Part shown: piece after piece, positions 26,121 to 36,291 of the stretch
Numbering within the stretch: position 1 is the first letter of the stretch
Layout: each line of letters opens with the position of its first letter
Source: Alteromonadaceae bacterium 2753L.S.0a.02
Lineage (GTDB): Bacteria; Pseudomonadota; Gammaproteobacteria; Pseudomonadales; Cellvibrionaceae
Length of the DNA stretch: 64,000 nt
Assembly (NCBI GenBank): GCA_007827375.1
Contig: VISH01000002.1
Location: forward strand, 2,691,001-2,755,000
Direction: 5' to 3'
Notes under the pieces: model-generated
What the model saw: the letters and a program-made list of their open reading frames with translations, nothing else
What the model was told of the DNA's origin: nothing
Database searches by the model: none
Translations under genes and position numbers: made by a program

Positions 26121-26728
26121 GCGATTGCTTCTTCTCTTGCTTGTTGTTGCTCTTGCTTGCTTGGCAAATCACCGGTTTCTTTCAGCAGTTTTAATATTTC
26201 CGCAGAGGATGAAACTGTTGCACAGTAATTGGCCATCCAATCCAATGCACGAGTGGTATCTTCTTCTTTTGGAGAGAAAACACAATCATTGGGAACCCAA
26301 ATTTTGTAACCACGGAAAAATGCATCTGCGGCTGTAGTCTGTACACACACATGGGTTTGTAACCCGGTAACAACAACAGTCTCAACGCCAAGCTTAGTCA
26401 GGGTTTCATCCAATTCGGTTTCATAAAAACCACTGTCACGGCCCTTCACAAGCACCAAATCGTCTGGGTGACGCACTTCCGGCATAATGTCGTTACCTTC
26501 GTTTTCCGCCAGACCAGGTATAGCGCGACCGGCATAGCGACGCTGAACTGCTGGGTCATTCGGGTCGTGTATGAGCCGCAAGTGAACAACAAGTTGGCCA
26601 GCTTCACGAACGCCATCCAGGAAGCTGTTGAATTCAGACAGCAAACGGTTTAGCTCGTTAGCGTCTTTGGTAATTTTATAACTAAACTCGTGTTGGAGAT
26701 CATTGGTAAGCACAGCAACTTTTGGCAT
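26117..26728 (-). CDS. Isochorismatase-family cysteine hydrolase
   Basis: Cytosolic alpha/beta hydrolase of the cysteine-hydrolase superfamily (isochorismatases, nicotinamidases, N-carbamoyl amidohydrolases). The Asp-Lys-Cys triad is visible at D10 (LTNDLQ), K95 (VKGRDSGF) and C128 (THVCVQTTA). The cis-peptide-like segment before the Cys (GLQTHVC) is typical. The C-terminal 25 residues are Gln/Glu-rich. It is the first gene of the hypE-hypF operon, with AGAGGA upstream of its ATG. Since the family includes carbamoyl and amide hydrolases, it may release or condition a carbamoyl or nitrile-derived group, but the substrate cannot be read from sequence. Confidence 0.9.
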   Translation of the reverse strand: MPKVAVLTNDLQHEFSYKITKDANELNRLLSEFNSFLDGVREAGQLVVHLRLIHDPNDPAVQRRYAGRAIPGLAENEGNDIMPEVRHPDDLVLVKGRDSGFYETELDETLTKLGVETVVVTGLQTHVCVQTTAADAFFRGYKIWVPNDCVFSPKEEDTTRALDWMANYCATVSSSAEILKLLKETGDLPSKQEQQQAREEAIA

Positions 26729-27822
26729 GTTTTAATCCTCTAGTGTTTTTACGTTAATCGTTTTCACAAACACGTCGATATTTTTAACCACATAAATATC
26801 GCTCAACCGTCAATGTAAATTTACTTTCTCAAGCAACATCGAATGCATCGGTCTAACCAAAAAAACGACGAAATGCACATCACAAAAACAAGCCTGAAGG
26901 CAATTCGCCATCTAAAATACAAACAAACCACAAATATCAGTTACCTTATGGCCTGACATTAAAGAGGTAGATATAAGTTAAAAGCGCGATTTATTAAGAA
27001 ATAGGCGTTACAGTCTCCACATACAGGAAGACTAATTCGACCAACAATATACAACTCGAAACAACGAGATAATTGCCGATGTTCATTAGTGTACTTACGC
27101 CCCTTAAACTAGATGCCTTGCGATTATACGAATCACCTTAAATAATCAGGTTTCGCATGTCGTATTTTATGATGCACTATTGCCGGTTAAATTTAGGTTG
27201 AATGTGCACATTTTTATATGTATTTCTTGAAAGCGAATTTAGATTATCTTGTTAATTTTTTTGCGTCAACGAGGCAGCTTTAAATTTAAATAAAGTGTAA
27301 TTTATGTTTTTATTAACAATGTATTCACAGAATGGCAGAAATAAATACGGATTGGCATAAGGTAGTGACAGCCTGTCGGGATTAAAAACATCTTGGCATT
27401 TTTGAAAACCACACTAGCTATAACCACACCAATACAATGGAAATAATTCATACCGCAATTATGTGATGTGTTTGGCTATTGAATTATTATTGTCAAAATA
27501 ACTATTTATAGAATTAATATTTTTGTAAAACACTATAAGCCCGCCTCTGAAAAAAATGCGCGCAATGCTTGCCAACCACAATCGCATAATACTATGCTGG
27601 CGCGCCTAAAGAGGCGCTCGCTCTTATGCGGCGCTACTATTATTATTCTGGCGTTTTTTAAAAATAAAAAATGGGTAACTAAAGCCTGCTTAAAATACAT
27701 TTTCATTCGAACCCAAAATACAAGCTTTATATTTGGTAGGCACTTATTATTGAGACCACACCGGCCTTAACTATTTCGCAACGTAAATACTTACGCTTGG
27801 TTAATTAAGAGGTTTTTGCACC
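26729..27822. other. 1.1-kb AT-rich divergent intergenic region
   Basis: No gene is supported on either strand. The region separates the divergent HypEF operon and RND pair and must hold both promoters. It is markedly AT-rich at 27,200-27,540, with a GC-rich patch near 27,550-27,610. No clear operator, terminator or RNA gene was recognised. Confidence 0.5.
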
Positions 27823-29058
27823 ATGGGGTATAAATACATTTTACCCGGAGCTATTGTCTTGGTCGGCGTTTTGTCGATAACGCTGCTCTTAGTTGCCAAA
27901 CCTAAACCGCAGGCCGCACCCCAGTCAAACATTGAAACCCGTATTAAAGTACGGGTAAGCCCAGCTAAGGAGGAATCACTCAGAATAGGCGTTCGCACTT
28001 TTGGTAGCGTTGCACCAAAACATGAAATTGACCTTATTGCGCAAGTATCCGGGCAAATAGTCACGAGCAAGCCCAATTTTGTTGTTGGCGGTTTTTTTAA
28101 TAAATCTGAACCGCTAATTGGTATAGACAAGCGCGATTACCAAGTATCTTTGCTGAAAGCGAGAGCACGTCGGGCGTCAGCGCTTCAATTACTGGCCGAA
28201 GAAAAAGGACGAAGTAGTCAAGCCAAGCATGAATGGCGCGATCTCGGGGATGAAAACGCAAACGCGTTGTTTTTACGCAAGCCGCAACTTGCCGCGGCTC
28301 AAGCCAATCTTGACTCAGCACAAGCTGATGTGATGAAGGCTGAACTGGATCTGGAGCGAACTCAAATCACCGTGCCATTTAGCGGACAAATAAAAGAGAT
28401 TCACGCCGACCTCGGCCAATTTGTATCCGTAGGCGACCTTATCGCAACGGTGTACGACTCCAGTTCAGTTGAAGTACGGGTACCCTTAACAGAAAAACAG
28501 GCGGCACTTGTAGAATTGCCGATCAACACCCCTCATGTAAATCAGCCTTCGCAGAACACAAAATTTGCTACGGTCACTATTAAAGGAAGTATTGCCGGCA
28601 TCAAAAACCAATGGCATGGCACACTCACGCGAGTAGATCCGTTTATCGATGCTTCAACACGTATGTATAACGCAATAGTGGAAGTGGAGAACACGGCAAA
28701 TACGCTTCCCCTGCTCCCGGGTCTGTTTGTTGAAGCAGAAATAAACGGCAAGACGCTCAACAATATAATGGTGCTACCCCGCGAAGCGCTTTATCAAAAT
28801 GAAAAAATCTTCACGCTCGACAGTGCTAACAAAATCTCTGTACGCCGCGTTGAAGTTGTACATAGCACAGACACCCAGGCATGGGTACGCTTAAACGGCG
28901 CAGGTTTACCCGACAACACAGGTTTACCCAATAATACAGGTTTACCTGAAAATATTGTTGTTATGTTGGAAAAACAAAATATCACTAAGCCCGGCTCCAT
29001 CGTCGACCCAGTTCCCTTTGTAGACAGCAAGGAATATGCTTATGAACGGAATCGTTAA
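27823..29058 (+). CDS. RND efflux periplasmic adaptor (membrane fusion protein)
   Basis: AcrA/MexA-type adaptor linking an inner-membrane RND pump to an outer-membrane channel. An N-terminal membrane anchor (about residues 5-25) precedes the barrel-sandwich half motif IDLIAQVSGQIV, a coiled-coil hairpin (about 105-180, LARKPQLAAAQANLDSAQ-like) and the second half TQITVPFSGQIKEIHADLGQFVSVGD, followed by the beta-barrel and membrane-proximal domains. It lacks a lipobox, so it is held by the transmembrane helix. Near the C-terminus are three in-frame GLP-x-NT repeats. It overlaps the permease gene by 23 bases, indicating co-translation. No outer-membrane TolC gene is present here. Confidence 0.92.
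   Translation: MGYKYILPGAIVLVGVLSITLLLVAKPKPQAAPQSNIETRIKVRVSPAKEESLRIGVRTFGSVAPKHEIDLIAQVSGQIVTSKPNFVVGGFFNKSEPLIGIDKRDYQVSLLKARARRASALQLLAEEKGRSSQAKHEWRDLGDENANALFLRKPQLAAAQANLDSAQADVMKAELDLERTQITVPFSGQIKEIHADLGQFVSVGDLIATVYDSSSVEVRVPLTEKQAALVELPINTPHVNQPSQNTKFATVTIKGSIAGIKNQWHGTLTRVDPFIDASTRMYNAIVEVENTANTLPLLPGLFVEAEINGKTLNNIMVLPREALYQNEKIFTLDSANKISVRRVEVVHSTDTQAWVRLNGAGLPDNTGLPNNTGLPENIVVMLEKQNITKPGSIVDPVPFVDSKEYAYERNR
28903..28956 (+). repeat. Three tandem 18-bp units inside the adaptor gene
   Basis: Three consecutive 18-bp units starting GGTTTACC encode GLPDNT, GLPNNT and GLPENI near the adaptor C-terminus. The period is a multiple of three, so copy-number changes keep the frame. It looks like a recent slippage expansion. 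Confidence 0.85.
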
Positions 29059-32000
29059 CTGGTTCGTCCATAATCCCATTGCTGCAAACTTGCTGATGCT
29101 TGCCATGCTGATTGGTGGCTACATCGGCTACCAAGACGTAAAAAAAGAAATGTTTCCCACTTATATGGGAAATCGTATAGATGTTGCTATGGAATACCCC
29201 GGTGCTTCGGCAAGCGAAGTCGAGCAACAAATTGTCGTACGTATTGAAGAGGCCATTGCCGATTTGCCCGGTATATTTCAAATTAGCTCTGAATCCAGGC
29301 AGGGCTTCGCGCTAGTGGGTATTGATGTTATCGAAGGCTTTGATGTTCGCGATTTACTCAGCGACATTAAAAGCCGGGTGGATGCCATTAACACCTTCCC
29401 GGCCTCTGCCGAACGAGCCATTATTAAACAACAGGTACAGCGCCAGTTTTTGATGTGGATAGCGCTCTTTGGCGACGCAGACCATCGCACCTTAAAGGAT
29501 CTTGCCTACCGGATACGCGATGAAATGTCTGTGTTACAAGGGGTTTCTGATGTTGTGATTACCGGCCTGAAACACGATGAACTGAGTATTGAAATAAGTG
29601 AGGCCAACCTACAGCGTTACAACTTGAGTTTTAACGAGGTGGCAACGGCGATACGTCATTCGTCACTCAATGTACCCGCCGGTACGCTTAGATCCAAAAA
29701 TGGTGATATACACATTCAAACACGCGCCCAGGCTTACGACCATAGCGATTTTTCAAAAATAGTCGTACGCAGTCAAAAAAACGGCGCGCAGCTGCTGTTG
29801 GGTGATATTGCGAGCATAAAAGACGGTTTTTCTGAAGACAATATCGATTTTTCCATGAACGGAAAACCGGGCTTAAATATGCGGGTTAACATCAGTGATG
29901 ATCCACTTTTGTTCGAAGGAACCAAAAACGCCAGAAAATACATAAAGGAGATACAAAAACACCTTCCGCCTGGGGTGAAACTCAAAATCAATTTGGAATC
30001 CAAAAATATCTTTGATAGTCGATTTAACCTGCTGAAAAACAACGCCATCGGTGGCTTGATACTCGTGTATATCATCTTAATGCTGTTTTTGCGACCGATG
30101 CTGGCGTTTTGGGTGGTATCAGGTATCGCCACCACCTTTGCCGGCGCAATTTGGCTACTCCCCTACCTTGATGTATCGATAAATATGCTCTCCATGTTTG
30201 CTTTTATTATGGTGTTGGGCATTATTGTGGATGATGCAATTATTGTCGGCGAAAGTGTGTACCGCCAACAGAAATCCGGGAACCCTGAAAACTCTAGAGA
30301 GAATGGCCAGCATGGAAAAACTGGAGAGCTTGGAAAAACTGGAAAGTACGGAAAGCACGCAGCCAGTGCCGGCACGCAAACCGTTGTAAGGCCAATAAGC
30401 CTGGCAGTCATCAGTACCATTGTGTTTTTCTTACCGATGATACTTGTACCCTCTACGGTATTGCTTTACACCAGCTCTATATTCTACGTGGTTATGTTGT
30501 GCCTGATTTTTTCGCTCACCGAATCCTTGTTTATACTGCCGTCTCATTTGTCTCACATGAAAGCGGAACAGCCCAGTAAACACGCCCTGCTAAAAACACT
30601 GGGAAAAAGCCGTCGTTTTTTCGCACAAAAAATGGAGGATTTTTCCAATAATACTTACCGGGCGGTATTGGAACGTGTGCTACAGCATAAAACCAGCATT
30701 TTTCTGGCGTTCTTTGTTATTTTCACAACGCTACTCACCCTTGTTGCGGCTGGCTGGATCTCATTCAGTATGTTTCCAAGCGTACCCATGCCACAAGTTG
30801 TGGTACAGGTAAGCTATGCAGAAGGAACATCGTTCGCAAGCACTCATAAAACGGCGCAGCATATTCTCGACCAAGTTAATGCGACCAGCATAAACACACA
30901 ATTACTCCGTAAAAATGATAACAAACCTTTTATCAGGGAAATAAACCGTGAACTTAACGGCACCTCAATAAGCGTTTTTGTGGGCTTAACCGCCGATGAA
31001 CAACGAAAAGTATCCGCCGATGAAGTGGCGGAAGTATTGCGACACGGTATTGGCGCTTTACCCGAAGCGCAAAGCTATTCACTAAATTCGTCACAAATTG
31101 CAGGCGGGCCAGAGATCACTTTAAATCTCAACATGCACGACAACAGTCGAGATATACAAAAGGTAGCGGTAAAAGATGTGGTCAACACACTTGCCAGCTA
31201 CCCTGGTGTAAGAAACGTGCGCAGCAATCTGGATTCAGAACGCAATGAAATTGAAATCGAACTAAAACCTTTCGCAGAAACCCTGGGCGTAAGCATAAGT
31301 GAAATCGCCCAGCAGATTCGCTATGGCTTTTATGGCGTTGAGGTGCAACGCATCCCCCGTGCCAAAGAAGATGTAAAAGTGATGCTGCGTTACACGGCGC
31401 AGGAACGTGCCAGCTTAAACACGCTGGAAACACTCCGTGTTCGCACAAGCGATGGCCGGGAAATTCCAATCAGTGAACTTGCAAATATTAAACGGGTTCC
31501 CGGCCCCAGCGTTATTCGCCGGGTCGATCGAAAACGTAACATTCAAATTACTGCAGAAGTTAGCGATAGCCATGACGCCAACAAGATTGTAAGCACAATG
31601 CTCGACGAAAATCTGGCGCAATGGCAACGAACTTACGCAGGTTTTAATCTCTCCACCGATGACACCCTGCGCACCCAGGCAGACTTTCTCCCCACCATGA
31701 TGTGGAACTTTGTGAAAATGGCGCTGTTGGTTTGGGCGCTATTCGCTATAAGCTTTCGCTCGCTGTTTCAACCTTGCCTGGTACTGCTCGCCCTGCCCTT
31801 CGGTTTTGTAGGCGCGGTTCTCGGCCATATGCTGTGGGGTATGAATTTTAGTATGTTTTCAATTTTCGGCTTATTGGCCTGCTGCGGCGTTGTGGTTAAC
31901 GATAACCTGGTTCTAATCACACGCATTAATCAGCTACGCAAGCAGGGTTTGCAAAGCTTGGATGCGGTGCTCCAGGCGGGTGTCGATCGATTCCGGCCAA

Positions 32001-32248
32001 TCGTGCTCACTTCCGCAACAACCTTTGTCGGCCTAATGCCGATAATGTTCGAACGCAGCCTACAGGCCAAATTTCTGAAACCCATGGTTGTGTCGCTTTC
32101 CTGCGGAGTAAGCTTTGCCACCTTGGCCGCGTTATTTCTGGTTCCCTGTTGTTATTATGGAGGCTATCGTTTTAAAAGCCGATTTACCGAATACTTTATT
32201 TCACTGAAAAGGAAGCGGAAATCTGTATCGGAGTCTTTATCACCCTAG
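29036..32248 (+). CDS. RND family efflux permease (HAE1/AcrB-like)
   Basis: Inner-membrane proton-driven efflux pump subunit of 1070 residues with twelve helices and two large periplasmic loops. The N-terminus WFVHNPIAANLLMLAMLIGGYIG is typical of the less-studied AcrB-like group found beside MFP genes. The proton-relay aspartates of helix 4 are present (MVLGIIVDDAIIVGES). The second repeat begins near residue 555, and GVVVNDNLVLI in helix 10 is also typical. The loop after helix 4 (about residues 416-445) carries an unusual hydrophilic Gly/Lys-rich insertion. The start at 29036 overlaps the adaptor; an ATG six bases later is an alternative. Confidence 0.93.
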   Translation: MLMNGIVNWFVHNPIAANLLMLAMLIGGYIGYQDVKKEMFPTYMGNRIDVAMEYPGASASEVEQQIVVRIEEAIADLPGIFQISSESRQGFALVGIDVIEGFDVRDLLSDIKSRVDAINTFPASAERAIIKQQVQRQFLMWIALFGDADHRTLKDLAYRIRDEMSVLQGVSDVVITGLKHDELSIEISEANLQRYNLSFNEVATAIRHSSLNVPAGTLRSKNGDIHIQTRAQAYDHSDFSKIVVRSQKNGAQLLLGDIASIKDGFSEDNIDFSMNGKPGLNMRVNISDDPLLFEGTKNARKYIKEIQKHLPPGVKLKINLESKNIFDSRFNLLKNNAIGGLILVYIILMLFLRPMLAFWVVSGIATTFAGAIWLLPYLDVSINMLSMFAFIMVLGIIVDDAIIVGESVYRQQKSGNPENSRENGQHGKTGELGKTGKYGKHAASAGTQTVVRPISLAVISTIVFFLPMILVPSTVLLYTSSIFYVVMLCLIFSLTESLFILPSHLSHMKAEQPSKHALLKTLGKSRRFFAQKMEDFSNNTYRAVLERVLQHKTSIFLAFFVIFTTLLTLVAAGWISFSMFPSVPMPQVVVQVSYAEGTSFASTHKTAQHILDQVNATSINTQLLRKNDNKPFIREINRELNGTSISVFVGLTADEQRKVSADEVAEVLRHGIGALPEAQSYSLNSSQIAGGPEITLNLNMHDNSRDIQKVAVKDVVNTLASYPGVRNVRSNLDSERNEIEIELKPFAETLGVSISEIAQQIRYGFYGVEVQRIPRAKEDVKVMLRYTAQERASLNTLETLRVRTSDGREIPISELANIKRVPGPSVIRRVDRKRNIQITAEVSDSHDANKIVSTMLDENLAQWQRTYAGFNLSTDDTLRTQADFLPTMMWNFVKMALLVWALFAISFRSLFQPCLVLLALPFGFVGAVLGHMLWGMNFSMFSIFGLLACCGVVVNDNLVLITRINQLRKQGLQSLDAVLQAGVDRFRPIVLTSATTFVGLMPIMFERSLQAKFLKPMVVSLSCGVSFATLAALFLVPCCYYGGYRFKSRFTEYFISLKRKRKSVSESLSP
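30313..30348 (+). repeat. 18-bp duplication in the RND permease cytoplasmic loop
   Basis: Two nearly identical 18-bp units beginning TGGAAAAACTGGA lie head to tail, with a decayed third unit after them. They encode the Lys/Gly-rich HGKTGELGKTGKYGKH segment between helices 4 and 5. The frame is preserved. Confidence 0.8.
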
Positions 32249-32303
32249 CCCAGTTCAACAAGACTTAAGGAAAACGCTGAATAAGGAATTTAGAGGAGAC
32301 GAC

Positions 32304-33422
32304 TTATCCTTCAGCGGAACTCGAGGTAACAGCAACCGGGGCATTGAAAATTCCGGCCCCCAGATCGGCTCCGAGCGTTCCTTTGATGGGGTGTAAATAG
32401 TCTCGTGGGATTGAACCAAAAACATTTTCCAGAATCCGAAGCGAGACCGACCCCTCATGGATTACATTCTTATCCACGAGACCGTCTTTCGGGCCCGGCT
32501 TGTCTCCGTTGTCTGTCATACTCAGATGATACTCCTGATTTCCAACGACTATAGAATCCCGCACTAAATAGGATGCGTCATTTTTATAGAAACGTTTCCA
32601 AAAAGTATTCCCATTGGCAACGAGGTTGTTCGCAAACTCGAAATCCTTGTCGGGGAACGAGGTCCAAATAGCTGCTTCCGAAGCGCCATATACGATGCTG
32701 TTTGTAAATCGATTTCCTGATTTTGGCCCCTCTCCATCAAGAAGGTAATAAACGATAGCATTATTTGCCTTGTAGAAAATGCAATGGTCAACCGAGATCC
32801 CATTTCCATGCGCTAATACACCAACCTGTATGACTGACGACTGTGCGTCTGCGACGAACATCGATTGCTCCACACTTAAATCAGAAATGCCCATCTTGCG
32901 TCGTACAATTGGAAAGTACTGGGTATTTGGGTACGCATAACCAAGAAATTTCAGGCCACGAAACGACACATGACTCTCCTCCACCAAAAAAGCCACCACC
33001 CATCGCTCTTTTTCCGGAAATTCGCCTTTCGGGGCCGACGAAACGATAACCGGCATTTTTTCAGGATTCCAGTCAGAGCTATCAGGAAGAATACTTGCCT
33101 CGATTGTGATGCGGCGTATTTTTAAATCTTTTTGTGTGGCAACTTTCTGATGGCTGTGAAGCACATGAATTCCCGGGTTTAGCTTAATAGTCAGCACATC
33201 ATTTTTCGCCAAACCAACGACCTCGATGGCCTTCGCGATGGTTTCAAACGGTTTCATCTCTGTACCCGGATTATTGTCATTTCCAGAAATGCTATCGACA
33301 TACACCACATCGGCCGCAAGCGCAGCATTAGCTAAGGCTAGGAGTATTGTGAAAAAAAAACTGACTTTACTGTTAAAAGAGAAAAATTTGAACGCAAAAT
33401 GACGTTTCAAGTGCGGTTTCAT
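32304..33422 (-). CDS. Secreted right-handed beta-helix protein (DUF1565-like)
   Basis: Exported protein of about 372 residues. The ATG at 33422 is preferred because GGGAG sits seven bases upstream. The signal peptide is unusually long, with a basic n-region, and ends near LANAALA. The mature N-terminus VVYVDSISGNDNNPGTEMKPFETIAKAIE is the DUF1565 signature that opens many parallel beta-helix (pectin-lyase-like) proteins. Repeating VxxNxIV/DHCIFY-type segments follow. The acidic calcium-binding residues of true pectate lyases were not recognised, so activity is uncertain. It is convergent with the RND genes and stands alone. Confidence 0.8.
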   Translation of the reverse strand: MKPHLKRHFAFKFFSFNSKVSFFFTILLALANAALAADVVYVDSISGNDNNPGTEMKPFETIAKAIEVVGLAKNDVLTIKLNPGIHVLHSHQKVATQKDLKIRRITIEASILPDSSDWNPEKMPVIVSSAPKGEFPEKERWVVAFLVEESHVSFRGLKFLGYAYPNTQYFPIVRRKMGISDLSVEQSMFVADAQSSVIQVGVLAHGNGISVDHCIFYKANNAIVYYLLDGEGPKSGNRFTNSIVYGASEAAIWTSFPDKDFEFANNLVANGNTFWKRFYKNDASYLVRDSIVVGNQEYHLSMTDNGDKPGPKDGLVDKNVIHEGSVSLRILENVFGSIPRDYLHPIKGTLGADLGAGIFNAPVAVTSSSAEG

Positions 33423-34231
33423 GTTTACTCCCACAAATATTTATGACGTTTTATATGGCTTAGATGAATTCGCCCAGTTGTCCACTCACTTTTTGTGATT
33501 AACGCGTAAAGAGCGTTTCCCGATAACAGCACCCTTTACTTATGTAGCACCCCTTCCGATCTTTCCACGGATATCGCAGTAGAAACTCAAAGCGATGAAT
33601 AAAAACCCGTTCCGCTAGCAGCCAGACTCCAACAGCGTTGTAAGGTCGTTCAGAAAATCCATATTAATCAAAGAAAATCGTCACCCGCAGGGTCTTTCCG
33701 AGCGAACAAGGCATTATAGGTAGGCCACGGTAAATTTTTCGTTTAACAGCTATAGGAAGGCAAAGGCAATATTGGTCTAGGGAAGTTATGGCAATTTCGT
33801 CAAAATTGTGTGTGCGGCTTAATAAAAGCCGTAGCGCTTGGCTTTAAGAATAATTGCCTATAGTGGATTGAAGGCTTGGCTTTTCTGACGGCACTAACAT
33901 TAACAGTAACAGCAATAAATACAGCGATTTGTATAAATTACAATGATAGTGTTTTAGGTATAGAAATATTTTTAGTCTCGATTTTCCTGTGGCCAGCCGT
34001 CCAACGTTCAGTTTTTCACGCAAATACTGTAAACCACTCACTAAAACCCAGCGGCGAACTACGCACTGACAGATAGCATAGGATATACCTGCCCTCATTA
34101 TCGCCCCAGGCCAGTTCTATAACACTTATAAACAAGTCGTTAGTTAACTTATTTACTAAAGAGTAAGCGTTGGCAATATTCTTGGGCTATTACAATCAAG
34201 CGCTGCAAAATTTTATCCCGCATCGCAAAAA

Positions 34232-34264
34232 CATAAAAAAAGGGCTGAGTAAAAACCCAGCCCC
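34232..34264 (-). terminator. Orphan intrinsic terminator
   Basis: The stem GGGCTG/CAGCCC (34242-34247 with 34258-34263) is followed on the minus strand by seven T residues. No intact gene ends before it; it lies about 50 bases beyond a short ORF remnant, which supports a decayed gene upstream of it. Confidence 0.75.
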
Positions 34265-34311
34265 TAAGCATCACAGCTTGATTTGCACTCAACCTGTTAA
34301 TCTTGCTCCAT

Positions 34312-34440
34312 TTAATTTTGTGTCAACACGCCTAAGCGATACGGTAACTCGTAAGTGCCTCCCGCATTGGGGTTGCGGCCCTGATAGAGGTACTTCATGT
34401 TTCAGGCATCAATTTCCATCTTGTCGTTATAGCCGGCGCG
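34312..34440 (-). pseudogene. Possible 3' end of a decayed gene
   Basis: On the minus strand a 28-codon frame (34398-34312) reads like a protein C-terminus (YLYQGRNPNAGG, YELPYRLGVLTQN). The same frame continues upstream past one TGA into GYNDKMEIDA. An intrinsic terminator follows about 50 bases later. The parent family could not be named. This may be chance. Confidence 0.3.
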
Positions 34441-35278
34441 AAGCATTTCACCCCGTGCAGTTAGACCTGAGTTTTGTTTGAGCAGAAACCTACGGCAAAC
34501 AAAACCTGGCGGCTACCGTTGTCAGCGCCAGCAGCATTTGCCGGACTCATCTGCTCCCTGGCGCGAAAAGGTCATTGTTATGCTCCGATCAACCAAGAAC
34601 AGCGATACCTCCAGTTGCCCGGAAACTACCGCTATCTTGATGATTCAGGCGCCACTGCACGATGCAGTCGAACTACCCTGCTCGCTTGATGTAAATAAGA
34701 GTACTGTTCGTTACCCAGCTCGGTTGAGGCTGGCATAGCGACCGACAACGGCCTTGAAAAATATCGATTTTTATTCTTATGGTGTCGCGAACCTTAACGT
34801 CATTCGAAAAACACCAGTAGCAAAAACGGCACAATGTTTTGAAAACAAGGCAGAGTTGTAAGCCCTTGTACGAAATTTTACTAATTTAAATAAAATCAAG
34901 GTTTTAGGCACACCAATGAGGGGCTGGCTGTGCGTATATTTATAGGAAAAATGCTTATTTTTAAAGTTTGAACACTGGTGGGCAGAAGACATTCTGGTCA
35001 CAGCTCCCAGCGAAAACAGGTAGGCCGAAAGCTCGGACAAAAGACGGTATAACAGTAGCGAGCGTGCGGGTTTTTATCGCGGTAGCGCCGCCAAAACTTT
35101 CACAAATGCGCCAAAATAAGCAACAACTCGCGAGACACCTTTAAAACCCTTGGAACAAACCGCACCTAACATTCACTGGCGCAAAGCGCAGCCGTAACAG
35201 TTTCAAAGCGTCCATACGAGCCACCGTTCTACCCTAGCTCAACACTTAAACCACAACCCATGAACAAAGGATGATTCC

Positions 35279-35773
35279 ATGAGCACCGTCACCCTAAAAG
35301 GTAACCCTATCGAAACCGTCGGCGAACTTCCCGCCGTTGCCAGCAAAGCGCCAGAGTTTGTATTGGTGAAAAACGATCTCTCCGAAATCAGGCTCGAAGA
35401 TTACCGCGGCAAAAAAGTGGTACTGAACATCTTCCCCTCCGTGGATACCGGCACCTGCGCTATGTCGGTAAGAACCTTTAATCAAAAAGCCGCCGAATTG
35501 GAAAATACCCAGGTCCTATGCATTGCCATCGACCTGCCCTTTGCCATGGCGAGATTCTGCGGCGCCGAAGGCATCGAAAACGTGACCACCGCCTCTGGGT
35601 TTCGCTCCAGCTTCGGCAAAGACTACGGGGTAACATTCAGCACTGGCCCCCTCGCCGGGCTCTACTCCCGCAGCGTGGTGGTATTGGATGAAAACGGCGA
35701 AGTCTTGTACACCGAACAAGTGGCCGAAACCACCGAAGAGCCAGACTACGAGTCGGCATTGGCGGCGTTATAG
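35279..35773 (+). CDS. tpx: Thiol peroxidase (atypical 2-Cys peroxiredoxin)
   Basis: Reduces hydrogen peroxide and lipid hydroperoxides with thioredoxin as electron donor. The peroxidatic cysteine is C60 in PSVDTGTCAMS and the resolving cysteine is C94 in ARFCGAEG, at the positions usual for Tpx. KGNP near the N-terminus and DLPFAMARFC are family signatures. The length of 164 residues is typical. AAGGATG precedes the ATG by about eight bases. It stands alone in a gene-poor region. Confidence 0.97.
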   Translation: MSTVTLKGNPIETVGELPAVASKAPEFVLVKNDLSEIRLEDYRGKKVVLNIFPSVDTGTCAMSVRTFNQKAAELENTQVLCIAIDLPFAMARFCGAEGIENVTTASGFRSSFGKDYGVTFSTGPLAGLYSRSVVVLDENGEVLYTEQVAETTEEPDYESALAAL

Positions 35774-36291
35774 GCAAAGGCTGCTAAACCCGCTGCAAAT
35801 ACGGTGGGCAATGCCCACCCTTGATCATGTAAGCCCTTTGGCACCGCGCAACACTCAATCACCGAGTCTCATTACTAGGCATTAGGCGAGGAATACCAAA
35901 CCGAACAATCGTCACCGTTCTATTAAACACACTACAGTGCCGAATTTCTAAACACCCTAAGGCACTTGCAGCCCAACCAATATCGACAACGCTCTTTTTA
36001 AAATTGCAAACCCAGCGTCCATAACAGATATAAACAATTCGCAATTCAATATTGGCAGAAAAACCATTGATAATGGCGTCCTTTTCCCTAACAAATTAAC
36101 AAAACAACAATTTGAACCGGGCTGCCATTGAAAAAACACCAAAATTCGGCGCTTAATAATACCCAACAAGAAAACGCATGCCTGTTGCACACTATTTGGC
36201 GCCGATATTGCAACCATGTTGCAGGTAGTTCCAAGGAAGCTTCAGATAGTAAACACGGAACTGCTCAGATTTTGTAAACAAGGAGCCTGCA
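35774..36291. other. Intergenic region with a REP-like palindrome
   Basis: A perfect palindrome GGTGGGCAATGCCCACC at 35803-35819 lies 30 bases after the tpx stop and may end its transcript. No gene is supported in the remainder, which leads into a small acyl-carrier-protein gene. Confidence 0.55.

Larger units (their letters stand above)
33423..35278. other. 1.86-kb gene-poor region upstream of tpx
   Basis: No intact gene is supported. Open frames at 34170-34481, 34474-34689 and 34478-34738 have no protein-like composition. The one datable feature is a short gene-end remnant (34312-34440) followed by an intrinsic terminator on the minus strand, which suggests a degraded gene. The tpx promoter should lie near the right end. 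Confidence 0.5.

Noticed and set aside
32249..32303. Terminator between the RND permease and beta-helix genes
   Set aside because: An imperfect CGCTGA/TCAGCG pairing exists but its loop is long and no T-run follows on either strand.
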